Below are positions 6,829 to 14,519 of a stretch of 15,435 nt of DNA, piece after piece; positions within the stretch are counted from its first letter, which is position 1, and each line of letters opens with the position of its first letter. The position numbers and the translations under genes are program-made. Origin of the DNA: an uncultured Clostridium sp. (GTDB lineage Bacteria > Bacillota > Clostridia > Lachnospirales > Lachnospiraceae); NCBI GenBank assembly GCA_900552885.1, contig USBM01000023.1:1-15435 (forward strand), read 5' to 3'. The notes below the pieces were generated by a model. The model was not told where the DNA came from and ran no database searches. It saw only the letters and a program-made list of their open reading frames with translations.

Positions 6829-7720
6829 CAGGTTGGAGAAAATGAAAATGGAATACGAAAATATTGAAATGCCGGTAGAATTGAAGAAACGGGTAAGAAT
6901 GGGAATTCAGCAGGCAAAGGAAGAGAATCAGTGGGAGAGTGGGAGAAAACGCTATTGCCCCATATGGGTTCGTTCTTGTGCAGGTGCTGTGGCGGCAATG
7001 ATTGCATTTGTGATTGTAGTGAATTGCAATGCAAATATTGCATATGCAATGGAGGAGATTCCGGTATTGGGAACGATTGTAAAGGTGGTTACGTTGTCTA
7101 CTTATCAAAGTAAAGATGTTGATATGAGTGCGGATATCAGGACACCGAAGATTGAAGCGGAAGAGGATTCTGGCATGAAGGATGCGGCACAACAGGTCAA
7201 TAAGACAGTGAAAGAATATACAGATGAAGTGATCCGACAGTATAAGAAAGATGTAGAAGCTACGAATGGTCGGGGTACAGAGAATGTAACGACAGATTAT
7301 GAAGTGATAACAGACAATGATGTTCTGTTTTCTCTACGCATGAATACGACCATAGCATTGAATACATCCGGTGTTACGATTAAGATTTATCATATTAATA
7401 AGAAAACAGGCAAAATGATTACATTGCCGGATCTGTTCAAAGATGGAGTGGATTATAAGAAGTTGCTGCAAGATGAAGTCATCAGACAGATGAGACGGAA
7501 AATGTCACAAGATGAGGATGTCACATATTTTGTTGATGAAGATATTCCGGAATGGAAATGGGAGGGAATTACAGATAATACGAATTTTTATTTTAATGAA
7601 GATGGGTGTCTGACAATGGTTTTTGATAAGTACGACATTGCACCGGGGTATATGGGTGTCTGCGAGTTTGTAATACCTAAGGATGTAACGAAGGGAATAT
7701 TAGCAGATGATTATAAGTAA
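6818..7720 (+). CDS. rsiV: RsiV-like membrane anti-sigma factor (DUF3298)
   Basis: A 300-residue single-pass membrane protein with the N-terminus inside the cell. A short cytoplasmic part (about 1-48, containing EYENIEMPVELKKRV, comparable to the start of B. subtilis RsiV) should hold the sigma factor. A membrane helix follows (about 49-68), then the outside part. Its end resembles DUF3298 (about 200-292: TLPDLFKDGVDYKKLLQDEV, then NFYFNEDGCLTMVFDKYDIAPGY split over two strands), the lysozyme-binding domain of RsiV. Length is close to RsiV (285). The helix is followed by Ala75-Tyr76-Ala77, a signal-peptidase-like site; in B. subtilis lysozyme binding exposes such a site to signal peptidase, after which RasP releases SigV. 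The start overlaps the sigma gene, with GGAG eleven bases upstream. Lysozyme as the signal here is an inference. Confidence 0.85.
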   Translation: MKDNRLEKMKMEYENIEMPVELKKRVRMGIQQAKEENQWESGRKRYCPIWVRSCAGAVAAMIAFVIVVNCNANIAYAMEEIPVLGTIVKVVTLSTYQSKDVDMSADIRTPKIEAEEDSGMKDAAQQVNKTVKEYTDEVIRQYKKDVEATNGRGTENVTTDYEVITDNDVLFSLRMNTTIALNTSGVTIKIYHINKKTGKMITLPDLFKDGVDYKKLLQDEVIRQMRRKMSQDEDVTYFVDEDIPEWKWEGITDNTNFYFNEDGCLTMVFDKYDIAPGYMGVCEFVIPKDVTKGILADDYK

Positions 7721-7745
7721 GTGTTTTTTGCAAAAGCAATATGCC

Positions 7746-7774
7746 TTGTAAATGCTGTATATTTGACATATAAT
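7746..7774 (+). promoter_or_regulatory. Sigma-A-type promoter of the HAD phosphatase / ung pair
   Basis: TTGTAA (7746-7751), a 17-base spacer and TATAAT (7769-7774). Start point near 7781, 26 bases before the ATG. A TTGACA at 7763-7768 directly abuts the -10 box and cannot be its -35 element. No terminator separates this from the anti-sigma gene, so some read-through is possible. Confidence 0.72.
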
Positions 7775-7806
7775 GTAGGCAGTAAAGAAAAAGGAAGGCT
7801 TTTGAC

Positions 7807-8418
7807 ATGGAACACAAGATTAAGAATATTGTATTTGATGTGGGTAATGTGCTAATTGACTTTTGCTGGGAGAAACATTGTCGACATTTAGGATATAGTG
7901 AAGAGATCATTAACGCATTTGAGAAGTATATGGTAAATTCTGATTGTTGGAGTATGTTAGATGAAGGAACAATGGAAGAATGTGATGCCATTGAAGAGTT
8001 TGTACATCGGATGCCGCAGTATGAGAAGGAGATCCGTAGATTCTGGAATACATCACAAGGCTTTGTGGAGGAATATCCGTATGCAGCACCGTTGATGGAT
8101 TTGTTGCACCATAAAGGATACAGGGTTTATTTGTTATCGAATTATCCGCTTCATATGTATGAGATCCATTGGCCGACATTTGCGTTTTTTGAGAAAGTGG
8201 ATGGGTATGTTGTATCAGCAGTAGAACGGTTGAAGAAACCGGATCCTGCAATCTATCATTGTTTGTGCGATCGGTATGATCTGAAACCGGAAGAGTGTCT
8301 GTTTATTGACGACCGGATGGAGAATGTAGAGGCGGCAAGACAGGTTGGGATGGAAGCAATCTGTTTTCATTCTATTGAACAGTTGCACAAGGAATCTGAT
8401 ATATTCCGTGAGAAATAG
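7807..8418 (+). CDS. HAD-superfamily phosphatase, YihX-like
   Basis: A 203-residue cytosolic hydrolase of the haloacid dehalogenase superfamily, subfamily IA. Motif I is FDVGNVLID with the nucleophile Asp11. The second Asp of the usual D-x-D is replaced by Gly13, as in the DLGN form of E. coli YihX, an alpha-glucose-1-phosphate phosphatase. Motif II is LLSNY, motif III the Lys of RLKKPDPAIY, and motif IV FIDDRMENVEAA, which holds the metal-binding acids. The helical cap domain lies at about residues 20-90. Substrates are probably small sugar or nucleotide phosphates; the exact one cannot be told. The ATG has GGAAGG eight bases upstream. The next gene, ung, begins 53 bases downstream with no clear terminator between. 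Confidence 0.88.
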   Translation: MEHKIKNIVFDVGNVLIDFCWEKHCRHLGYSEEIINAFEKYMVNSDCWSMLDEGTMEECDAIEEFVHRMPQYEKEIRRFWNTSQGFVEEYPYAAPLMDLLHHKGYRVYLLSNYPLHMYEIHWPTFAFFEKVDGYVVSAVERLKKPDPAIYHCLCDRYDLKPEECLFIDDRMENVEAARQVGMEAICFHSIEQLHKESDIFREK

Positions 8419-8471
8419 TAAAGATATATATTATGTATCTTGAATGAAATGATAGGCAGGAGGAATGACAT

Positions 8472-9149
8472 ATGCCACAAATTACGAATGACTGGGCAGA
8501 ACCGTTACAAGAAGAATATAAGAAGGAATATTACCGCAAGCTGTATTATATCGTGAATGAGGAATATCGAAGTGGAAGAACGATTTATCCACCGGCAGAT
8601 GATATCTTTAATGCATTTCATCTGACACCGTTGCATGAAGTAAAGTGTGTTATTATCGGACAGGATCCATATCATAATGAGAATCAGGCACATGGGTTAT
8701 GTTTTAGTGTGAAGCCGGAGGTGGAGATTCCACCGTCACTTGTTAATATTTATAAGGAATTACAGGATGACCTTGGGTGTTATATTCCGAATAACGGTTA
8801 TCTTGTGAAATGGGCAAAGCAGGGAGTGCTGATGTTAAATAGTGTACTGACTGTGCGGGCTCATCAGGCGAATTCACATCAGGGGATTGGCTGGGAGCGG
8901 TTCACAGATGCTGTAATGGATATCCTGAATGAGCAGGACAGACCGATCGTCTTTTTGCTATGGGGAAGACCTGCACAGAATAAAGCAGCACGGTTGAATA
9001 ACCCGAATCATCTGATCTTAAAAGCACCGCATCCAAGTCCTCTTTCAGCATATCGTGGATTCTTTGGATGTAAACACTTCAGTAAAGCGAATGCATTTTT
9101 GAAAGAACATGGATTAGAACCGATTGACTGGCAGATTGAGAATGTATAA
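8472..9149 (+). CDS. ung: Uracil-DNA glycosylase, family 1
   Basis: A 225-residue family-1 uracil-DNA glycosylase, which removes uracil from DNA (from cytosine deamination or misincorporation) and starts base-excision repair. The water-activating motif GQDPYH is at residues 63-68 (catalytic Asp65), and the second motif HPSPLSAYRGFFGCKHF begins at His187, with the leucine loop that flips out the base. LLWGRPAQNK, between them, is also conserved. Length agrees with E. coli Ung (229), so the protein is complete. The ATG at 8472 has AGGAGG eight bases upstream. It probably shares the promoter at 7746 with the HAD gene. Confidence 0.97.
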   Translation: MPQITNDWAEPLQEEYKKEYYRKLYYIVNEEYRSGRTIYPPADDIFNAFHLTPLHEVKCVIIGQDPYHNENQAHGLCFSVKPEVEIPPSLVNIYKELQDDLGCYIPNNGYLVKWAKQGVLMLNSVLTVRAHQANSHQGIGWERFTDAVMDILNEQDRPIVFLLWGRPAQNKAARLNNPNHLILKAPHPSPLSAYRGFFGCKHFSKANAFLKEHGLEPIDWQIENV

Positions 9150-9200
9150 GAGAGTATTTTATTGTTAAAGAGAAGGCACAGCATTTCCGGTTCATATTTT

Positions 9201-9229
9201 TTTCTATGAGAGATTTGAAAGATTATAAT
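9201..9229 (+). promoter_or_regulatory. Possible promoter of the OatA-like gene
   Basis: A perfect TATAAT at 9224-9229 has only a weak partner, TTTCTA, 17 bases upstream (9201-9206). If used, transcription would start near 9236, after the first in-frame ATG (9206), which argues for a start at 9251 or 9278. No ECF-type (TGAAAC/CGTC) motif was found here. Confidence 0.35.
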
Positions 9230-9250
9230 AAAAGAAGGGACATGAGAAGA

Positions 9251-11092
9251 ATGGAATATAGGAACCAGAGAGGAAAGATGCATATAGAAGGCCTGGACGC
9301 ATTAAGAGGTATTGCAATTTTGGGTGTTATTCTATATCATTTGATGCCGGGTAAAGTGCCGGGGGGATTCTTAGGCGTGAATATGTTTTTTGTACTATCC
9401 GGTTATCTGATCTATCGCACGAGTATATGGGATTTGCGAGAAGATCAATATTCTGCTGTAACATTTTATAAAAAACGGATCGGAAGGATATATCCTGCCA
9501 TGATCGTCATGGTAATTGCGGTTCTGGGATTTTTGGTATTGTATATGCCGCAGGTAGCAAAAGGAAAACTCGGGGAAGTAATCAGTATTTTTGGTGGATA
9601 TAATAATATATGGCAGGTGAGACAAAGTGCATCTTATTTTGCACGGATTAGTCAGCAATCGCCGTTTACGCATTTGTGGGCAACAGCGGTTGAACTGCAA
9701 TTCTATCTGATATGGCCGATCCTTTTCTGGATGATGCGTCTGTTGTATAGATGTACATCTAAGAAGCTGGTGCGTACTGTGTTATTCGCTCTTGTAATGG
9801 CAGGCGGAATCTGGATGAGTATTTTGTACCGGCCGGAACAGGATGTGTCCCGACTGTATTACGGAACAGATACCAGAATTTTTGCACTGCTGTTAGGTGT
9901 GTATGTAGGAATGATACATAGGGATGTAGAGCGTGTCTGTCGGTATAGAATGTCAGAACGCTTGCATAGATCGTGTATTGCTGTTGTGGGAGTATTGTAT
10001 ATTGTTTCGTATTTTGTACTGGAAGGACAGATGCCGATATTGTATTATGGCGGAATGTTTATACATAGTATGCTTTGCGGGATTTTTTTGCTGCTTTTGC
10101 CATGCAGTGGATGGGATCGGGTACTGGAGGCAAGTCCGTTTACGATAGTTGGCAAGATGAGCTATGAATTATATTTGTGGATGTATCCGATTATCTTCTT
10201 GTTTGGTTATAACAAGAAGAATTATGGAATCTTATCCTGGACGGTACAGCTTGTGCTGATTGGCGGGATTGCATGGATACAGTATGCAGTCACAAGATAT
10301 ATGCATCATAACAGCCAACGCCGGAATGACAATATAATGGGACGGCTTGCTTATGCAGCGGGCAGTCTGGGAATTGCATTTATGGTGTTGGTAGGAAGTG
10401 TTGTTGTATGCGAGAGAATTCCGGATATGAAACATAATTCAGCAAAGGTGATTGCGAAGGAGACATCCGTCAGCACAAAGAAGCCTATGTCAGTGAAAGA
10501 TATGGGCAATAAGATATCAGAAAATGCACAAACAGAAGAACCTGTGGCGATAACGACCGAGACAGTTACAGAAGCAGTTGTGGATCAGAAGAAGGTTACA
10601 GCAATCGGGGATTCGGTTTTATTAGGGGCGGATTCCGATATTGAAAATACGATTCCGAATTGTGTTGTGGATGCTAAGGAATCCCGGCAGGTAGCTAAGG
10701 CAAGAACAGTAGTAGAAGACCTCAAACAAAAAGGGGAGCTGGGTGATATTGTTATTCTGGCTTTGGGTACGAATGGTACGTTCTCGCCAAAAGTCGGTAA
10801 GAATCTGGTAGAAGCAATTGGTAAGAAACGTCAGATTTATTGGGTGACAGCATATGGAGAACATTTACAATGGCAGGAAGATTCGAACCAAATGATCTGG
10901 TCGATGGCAGAGAAATATGATAATATACATGTGATTGATTGGGCAACTTATTGTGCAGGACATGATGAATGGTTCTTAAATGATGGGATTCATCTGACGC
11001 AGAAGGGCTGCCGGGCGTATGCGCAAATGTTATACGATAACGTAAGTGCTGCATTGGGGGCAAACGACCGGGCGGCACAGGCAATTCAGTAG
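9251..11092 (+). CDS. oatA: OatA-like acyltransferase with C-terminal SGNH esterase domain
   Basis: A membrane acetyltransferase of the OafA/YrhL class, about 613 residues. The N-terminal acyltransferase-3 domain (about 1-375) shows GLDALRGIAILGVILYHL, GGFLGVNMFFVLSGYLI, the R-I-G-R-I-Y-P motif and HLWATAVELQFYLIWPI, and spans the membrane about ten times. A Thr/Glu-rich linker leads to an SGNH domain (about 450-610) with GDSV (Ser455), GTNG (Asn508) and DGIHLTQKG (Asp578, His581), the set found in OatA. OatA adds O-acetyl groups to MurNAc in peptidoglycan and makes it resist lysozyme. The start is uncertain: ATG 9206 has no ribosome binding site, 9251 has GAAGGG about 11 bases upstream and 9278 has AGAGG close by. 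The histidine phosphatase follows 13 bases downstream. Acylation of another surface polymer is also possible. Confidence 0.82.
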   Translation: MEYRNQRGKMHIEGLDALRGIAILGVILYHLMPGKVPGGFLGVNMFFVLSGYLIYRTSIWDLREDQYSAVTFYKKRIGRIYPAMIVMVIAVLGFLVLYMPQVAKGKLGEVISIFGGYNNIWQVRQSASYFARISQQSPFTHLWATAVELQFYLIWPILFWMMRLLYRCTSKKLVRTVLFALVMAGGIWMSILYRPEQDVSRLYYGTDTRIFALLLGVYVGMIHRDVERVCRYRMSERLHRSCIAVVGVLYIVSYFVLEGQMPILYYGGMFIHSMLCGIFLLLLPCSGWDRVLEASPFTIVGKMSYELYLWMYPIIFLFGYNKKNYGILSWTVQLVLIGGIAWIQYAVTRYMHHNSQRRNDNIMGRLAYAAGSLGIAFMVLVGSVVVCERIPDMKHNSAKVIAKETSVSTKKPMSVKDMGNKISENAQTEEPVAITTETVTEAVVDQKKVTAIGDSVLLGADSDIENTIPNCVVDAKESRQVAKARTVVEDLKQKGELGDIVILALGTNGTFSPKVGKNLVEAIGKKRQIYWVTAYGEHLQWQEDSNQMIWSMAEKYDNIHVIDWATYCAGHDEWFLNDGIHLTQKGCRAYAQMLYDNVSAALGANDRAAQAIQ

Positions 11093-11105
11093 GAAAGGGT
11101 AGAAA

Positions 11106-11714
11106 ATGGAAATCTATATCATAAGGCACGGAGAAACTGTGTGGAATGCAAAGAAGCTGTTACAGGGAAGCACAGACATAGAACTGAATGAAAATGGCAG
11201 AGAATTAGCCGGTATCACCGGGCAGAATCTGGAAAGTGTTGTGTTTGATAAGATATACAGTTCTCCACTGATTCGGGCTTATGAGACAGCGTGTCTTATC
11301 AGAGGACATCGGAATATCCCGATCATACGTGACGCAAGGCTTCGGGAGTTGTGTTTTGGAAGTAATGAGGGAAAGGATTTTTCCAAATTATTAGCGGATG
11401 AGAGTGATCCGTTTCATTATTTTTTTAAACAGCCGGAGTTATACCGGGCACCGGCAGATGGTGAGACATTAGAACATATCTGTGCAAGGGCAGCGGAGTT
11501 TTTAACAGAAGTGATCGAACCGCAGTGGAAAGAATTGGAACGTGTTATGATCGTGGCGCATGGTGCCATGAATAAGGCATTGATGTGCCATATCAAGCAG
11601 CATGGAATTGACCAGTACTGGTCTGGTGGATTGCAGACAAACTGTAATGTGATTATCGTGAATCTTGACCGGGACGGTTATCATGTTGTAGACGAGACAC
11701 GGACATTTTATTGA
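11106..11714 (+). CDS. Histidine phosphatase family protein
   Basis: A 202-residue cytosolic enzyme of the histidine phosphatase (phosphoglycerate-mutase-like) superfamily. The N-terminal IRHGETVWN carries the phospho-accepting His8 and Arg7. Other landmarks are SSPLIRAYETA, the acidic RELCFGSNEG, and the second catalytic His in VAHGAMNKAL near residue 155. Members include cofactor-dependent phosphoglycerate mutases, alpha-ribazole phosphatases and broad sugar phosphatases; at 202 residues, and with its divergent middle, it is more likely a general small-molecule phosphatase than a glycolytic mutase. The ATG has GAAAGGG six bases upstream. It follows the OatA-like gene by 13 bases, so the two are probably co-transcribed, although no functional link is evident. 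Confidence 0.9.
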   Translation: MEIYIIRHGETVWNAKKLLQGSTDIELNENGRELAGITGQNLESVVFDKIYSSPLIRAYETACLIRGHRNIPIIRDARLRELCFGSNEGKDFSKLLADESDPFHYFFKQPELYRAPADGETLEHICARAAEFLTEVIEPQWKELERVMIVAHGAMNKALMCHIKQHGIDQYWSGGLQTNCNVIIVNLDRDGYHVVDETRTFY

Positions 11715-11748
11715 TCATGAAATTTGTTTATGAGATAGCAAGCAATGT

Positions 11749-11814
11749 ATAACAGCCCTGTGTTATATGGAGTGCCTGAGAATTGGCGGCATCCGTGTAA
11801 CACAGGGCTGTTAT
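11749..11814. terminator. Long perfect hairpin between convergent genes, possible bidirectional terminator
   Basis: Seventeen bases, ATAACAGCCCTGTGTTA (11749-11765), pair perfectly with TAACACAGGGCTGTTAT (11798-11814). The 32-base interior adds a smaller stem: GGA-(g)-TGCC (11769-11776) with GGCA-TCC (11788-11794). It lies between the converging ends of the histidine phosphatase (11714) and polyamine (11847) genes. It lacks a clean T-tract on either strand, which is unusual for an intrinsic terminator, though the + side ends in a T-rich TTATTATGTTATG. It may be a terminator, a 3'-end stabiliser or a dispersed palindromic repeat. Confidence 0.6.
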
Positions 11815-11846
11815 TATGTTATGTTCAGAAAATGGATAGTTTCTGC

Positions 11847-13697
11847 TTATTTTGATTTTACTTCTTTCCAGAGATCATTATAGATTCGATCCGTCTTGTC
11901 TCCAAGATACTGGAATGTCTCTAGGTTGTTATATTGTGACAGATCCGGGAATGCGATCGTGCTGTTGCGGATATCCTCATCCTCGATCAGCTTACGGGCT
12001 TCCGTATTTGGTGTGGAATACGTAATGTATTCAAAGTTCATAAGTGCGATATCCGGGCGGCAGAGAAAATTAATGAATTTCTCTGCATTTTCCTTATTAG
12101 GAGCATCCTTTAGAATACACCAGGAGTCGATCCATACATTTGTACCTTCCTTTGGGATGACATATTCGAGATCCGGATTTTCACGCTGTGTATAGATGGC
12201 CTCCCCGGAGTAGATGACACCAATTGCAGCTTCGTTACCGATCATCTTGTCGCGCACCTGATCTACGACATAAGCCTGTGTCAGAGGTTTCTGATCGATC
12301 AATGCCTGCTTGGCTTCTTCTAATTCTTCTGGATCACTTGAATTCATGGAGTAGCCTAACTTCTTCAGGGCTACCATGAAAGCATCCCGGACGGAATCCT
12401 GCATCAGAATATTGTCTTTGTACTTATCATTCCATAAAATATCCCAGGAGTCTACCGGTTCATCCACCATGGTTTTGTTATATAAGATGCCGACTGTTCC
12501 AACGCAATAGGGAACACTGTATTTGTTCTCCGGATCAAAGTCTTTTGACTGGTTGATGTAATTCGGGTCAATATTCTTGATATTTGGTATATTCTCAAAG
12601 TTAATCTCTGCTAGCAGATCGTTCTCGATCATCTTTTGAATCATATAATCAGATGGACATACGACATCATAATCGGCAGCCTTGGATGCAACTTTAGGAT
12701 ACATGGTCTCATTGGTCTCATATTCATCATAGACAACTTCGATTCCTGTCTCTTCTTCAAACAGGGTAAGTACTTCCGGATCCAGATATTCACCCCAGTT
12801 GTACACGATGACCTGCTGGCTGCCTTTTCCCTGAAAGAGGAATACAGAACCAACAATCAGAATGAGCGCGACTGCGGCAGCAGCGAATTGTTTTGAATAT
12901 CTGCGTACAAAACTTACATGCTTTCCGGGCTGCTTTTCCTTAGAAGGACTGATGTTGACAATTAGCAACAGCAGAAATACGGTTATAAAGATGATTGTAG
13001 ATAATGCATACATTTCTGGTTTGATTCCCTTACGGACCTCAGTATAGATCTTGGTAGAAAGGGTATCTACACCGGCACCTTTCGTGAAATGCGTGATAAT
13101 AAAATCATCTAAGGACATGGTAAATGCCATCAGGAATCCGGAAAGGATTCCCGGCAGAATGTCAGGAAAGATTACCTTAAAAAATGCATAGACCGGAGAG
13201 GCACCTAAGTCAAGTGCAGCCTCGTAGGTGTTTGGATTTAGTTGTCGGAACTTTGGCATTACATTTAATATGATATATGGGATATTAAATGTAATGTGTG
13301 CAAGCAGAATGGTCTGCATACCAAAGCGGAATCCAAAGCTGATGAACAATAACATAAGAGAGATACCGGTTACGATATCCGCATTCAGCATCGGGATATT
13401 ATTCATTCCGAGAAGCAGGTTCTTTGGTCTGGCTTTCATATTGTTAAGAGCAATACAGGTGATCGTTCCGATCAGTGTTGCGATCACGGATGATATAATA
13501 GCAATGAATATCGTATTGTATAATGCTTGCATGATCGCATCATTCTTGAAAAGTTCGGAATACCAGTGGGTGGTAAAACCGCCCCATTTTGCTCTGGTAC
13601 GACTGCTGTTGAAGGACAGGACGATCAATGTAACAATAGGTGCATATAAGAAAATAAATATAATGGCCACATAAAAGCGTTCGATAAATCGTTTCAT
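11847..13697 (-). CDS. potCD: Fused polyamine permease and binding protein (PotC-PotD)
   Basis: A 616-residue fusion of two subunits that are usually separate. Residues 1 to about 255 are a PotC-type ABC permease: six membrane helices and the EAA motif, EAALDLGASPVYAFFKVIFP, which contacts the ATPase. A short linker (about 256-270) and an extra membrane helix (about 274-291, AAAAVALILIVGSVFLF) lead to a PotD-type binding domain (about 296-616) on the outer face. That domain starts with YNWGEYLDP and has SDYMI, a WIDS motif (the Asp of the polyamine site in PotD) and YSTPN, so a spermidine/putrescine role is likely. The start ATG directly follows the potB stop (TAA-ATG), with AAGGAGG ten bases upstream. 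The fusion tethers the binding protein to the membrane, replacing the usual lipoprotein anchor. No internal stop or frameshift is seen. Confidence 0.93.
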   Translation of the reverse strand: MKRFIERFYVAIIFIFLYAPIVTLIVLSFNSSRTRAKWGGFTTHWYSELFKNDAIMQALYNTIFIAIISSVIATLIGTITCIALNNMKARPKNLLLGMNNIPMLNADIVTGISLMLLFISFGFRFGMQTILLAHITFNIPYIILNVMPKFRQLNPNTYEAALDLGASPVYAFFKVIFPDILPGILSGFLMAFTMSLDDFIITHFTKGAGVDTLSTKIYTEVRKGIKPEMYALSTIIFITVFLLLLIVNISPSKEKQPGKHVSFVRRYSKQFAAAAVALILIVGSVFLFQGKGSQQVIVYNWGEYLDPEVLTLFEEETGIEVVYDEYETNETMYPKVASKAADYDVVCPSDYMIQKMIENDLLAEINFENIPNIKNIDPNYINQSKDFDPENKYSVPYCVGTVGILYNKTMVDEPVDSWDILWNDKYKDNILMQDSVRDAFMVALKKLGYSMNSSDPEELEEAKQALIDQKPLTQAYVVDQVRDKMIGNEAAIGVIYSGEAIYTQRENPDLEYVIPKEGTNVWIDSWCILKDAPNKENAEKFINFLCRPDIALMNFEYITYSTPNTEARKLIEDEDIRNSTIAFPDLSQYNNLETFQYLGDKTDRIYNDLWKEVKSK

Positions 13698-14519
13698 TTA
13701 CAACATGCCTCCTTCCCCATCTTTGTCAAATACAGCGGATGCAGCCATGTTAATGATGATAAAGATCATCATAACAAGGGAAAGACCACTTCCTAAGTTC
13801 CAGTTACTTGCCTGTGTGAATTCCTGTTCAATTACATTACCGATCAATAGGATCTTGCTTCCTCCAAGCAGGTTGGAGATGACGAACGTGGTCAGTGCCG
13901 GAATGAATACCATCGTAATTCCACTGATGACACCGGGTAAAGTTAATGGAAATATAACCTTTGTAAAGGTTTGGACACCATTTGCACCAAGATCTCTGGC
14001 GGCATTGATCACATCGGCATCTAATTTGATCAGCGAGTTGTAGATCGGCAATACCATAAATGGCAAAAAGTTATAGACCATGCCGAGTACGATCGCGTAT
14101 GGAGTATTGATAATATTTAAGGATGGCAGATGGAAAAACTGCAGGATCGAGTTGATGACCCCGGTCTTCTCTAACAACGTCTGCCAGGCTAAGGTGCGCA
14201 GTAAGAAATTCATCCACATTGGAAGGATGAAGATCAGTACAATAAAGCTGTTCTGATTAACACCAAGTCTGGAGAGAATCATGGCAAGCGGATAGGCAAG
14301 GACCAGACAGATTACGGTAGAAATCAATGACAGAAGGATGGATAAACCTAATGCCTTGAGATGTTCCGGTTCTGCAATTGCGGTGATGTTTGCCAGTGTA
14401 AAATGTTTCTCTGAATCGATAAATCCATAATAAAAGATCATGAACAAAGGAATTAGAATAAATATGATTCCCCAGACAGTGAAAGGCATTGCAAGCCATT
14501 TGCTCTGTTTAGTCTTCAA
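13698..14519 (-). CDS. potB: Polyamine ABC transporter permease PotB
   Basis: A 273-residue inner-membrane permease of the spermidine/putrescine ABC importer, with six membrane helices. The EAA-type loop (AARDLGANGVQTFTKVIFPL) that binds the ATPase is intact. Together with the permease half of the downstream fusion it should form the transport channel. The start codon is TTG at 14519-14517, with AGGAGG nine bases upstream (complement of 14529-14534). It overlaps the end of potA by 11 bases, a coupled arrangement. The next in-frame ATG, ten codons inside, would cut into the conserved N-terminus, so TTG is preferred. Confidence 0.94.
   Translation of the reverse strand: MKTKQSKWLAMPFTVWGIIFILIPLFMIFYYGFIDSEKHFTLANITAIAEPEHLKALGLSILLSLISTVICLVLAYPLAMILSRLGVNQNSFIVLIFILPMWMNFLLRTLAWQTLLEKTGVINSILQFFHLPSLNIINTPYAIVLGMVYNFLPFMVLPIYNSLIKLDADVINAARDLGANGVQTFTKVIFPLTLPGVISGITMVFIPALTTFVISNLLGGSKILLIGNVIEQEFTQASNWNLGSGLSLVMMIFIIINMAASAVFDKDGEGGML

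Noticed and set aside
6405..7049. A 214-codon open frame on the minus strand across the sigma and anti-sigma genes
   Set aside because: It is antisense to two well-recognised genes, has no ribosome binding site that I could see and resembles no protein family; its composition looks like a shadow of the real frames.
7726..7735. TTTTGCAAAA palindrome after the anti-sigma gene as a terminator
   Set aside because: There is no room for a loop and no G+C-rich stem, so it would not form a terminator hairpin.
7763..7768. TTGACA directly before TATAAT as a -35 box
   Set aside because: It abuts the -10 element with no spacer; TTGTAA at 7746 has the correct 17-base spacing.
8422..8442. Short AAGATA/TATCTT inverted repeat between the HAD gene and ung
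   Set aside because: Only six A/T-rich pairs and no T-tract; too weak to call a terminator or regulatory hairpin.
9206..9250. Upstream ATG at 9206 (and 9242) as the start of the OatA-like gene
   Set aside because: No ribosome binding site precedes 9206, and a TATAAT box follows it; the SD-like GAAGGG sits too close to 9242. ATG 9251 or 9278 fits better, although the choice is not certain.
13228..13674. A 148-codon plus-strand open frame inside the PotC region
   Set aside because: It lies antisense to the conserved permease helices, and its hydrophobic content only mirrors them.
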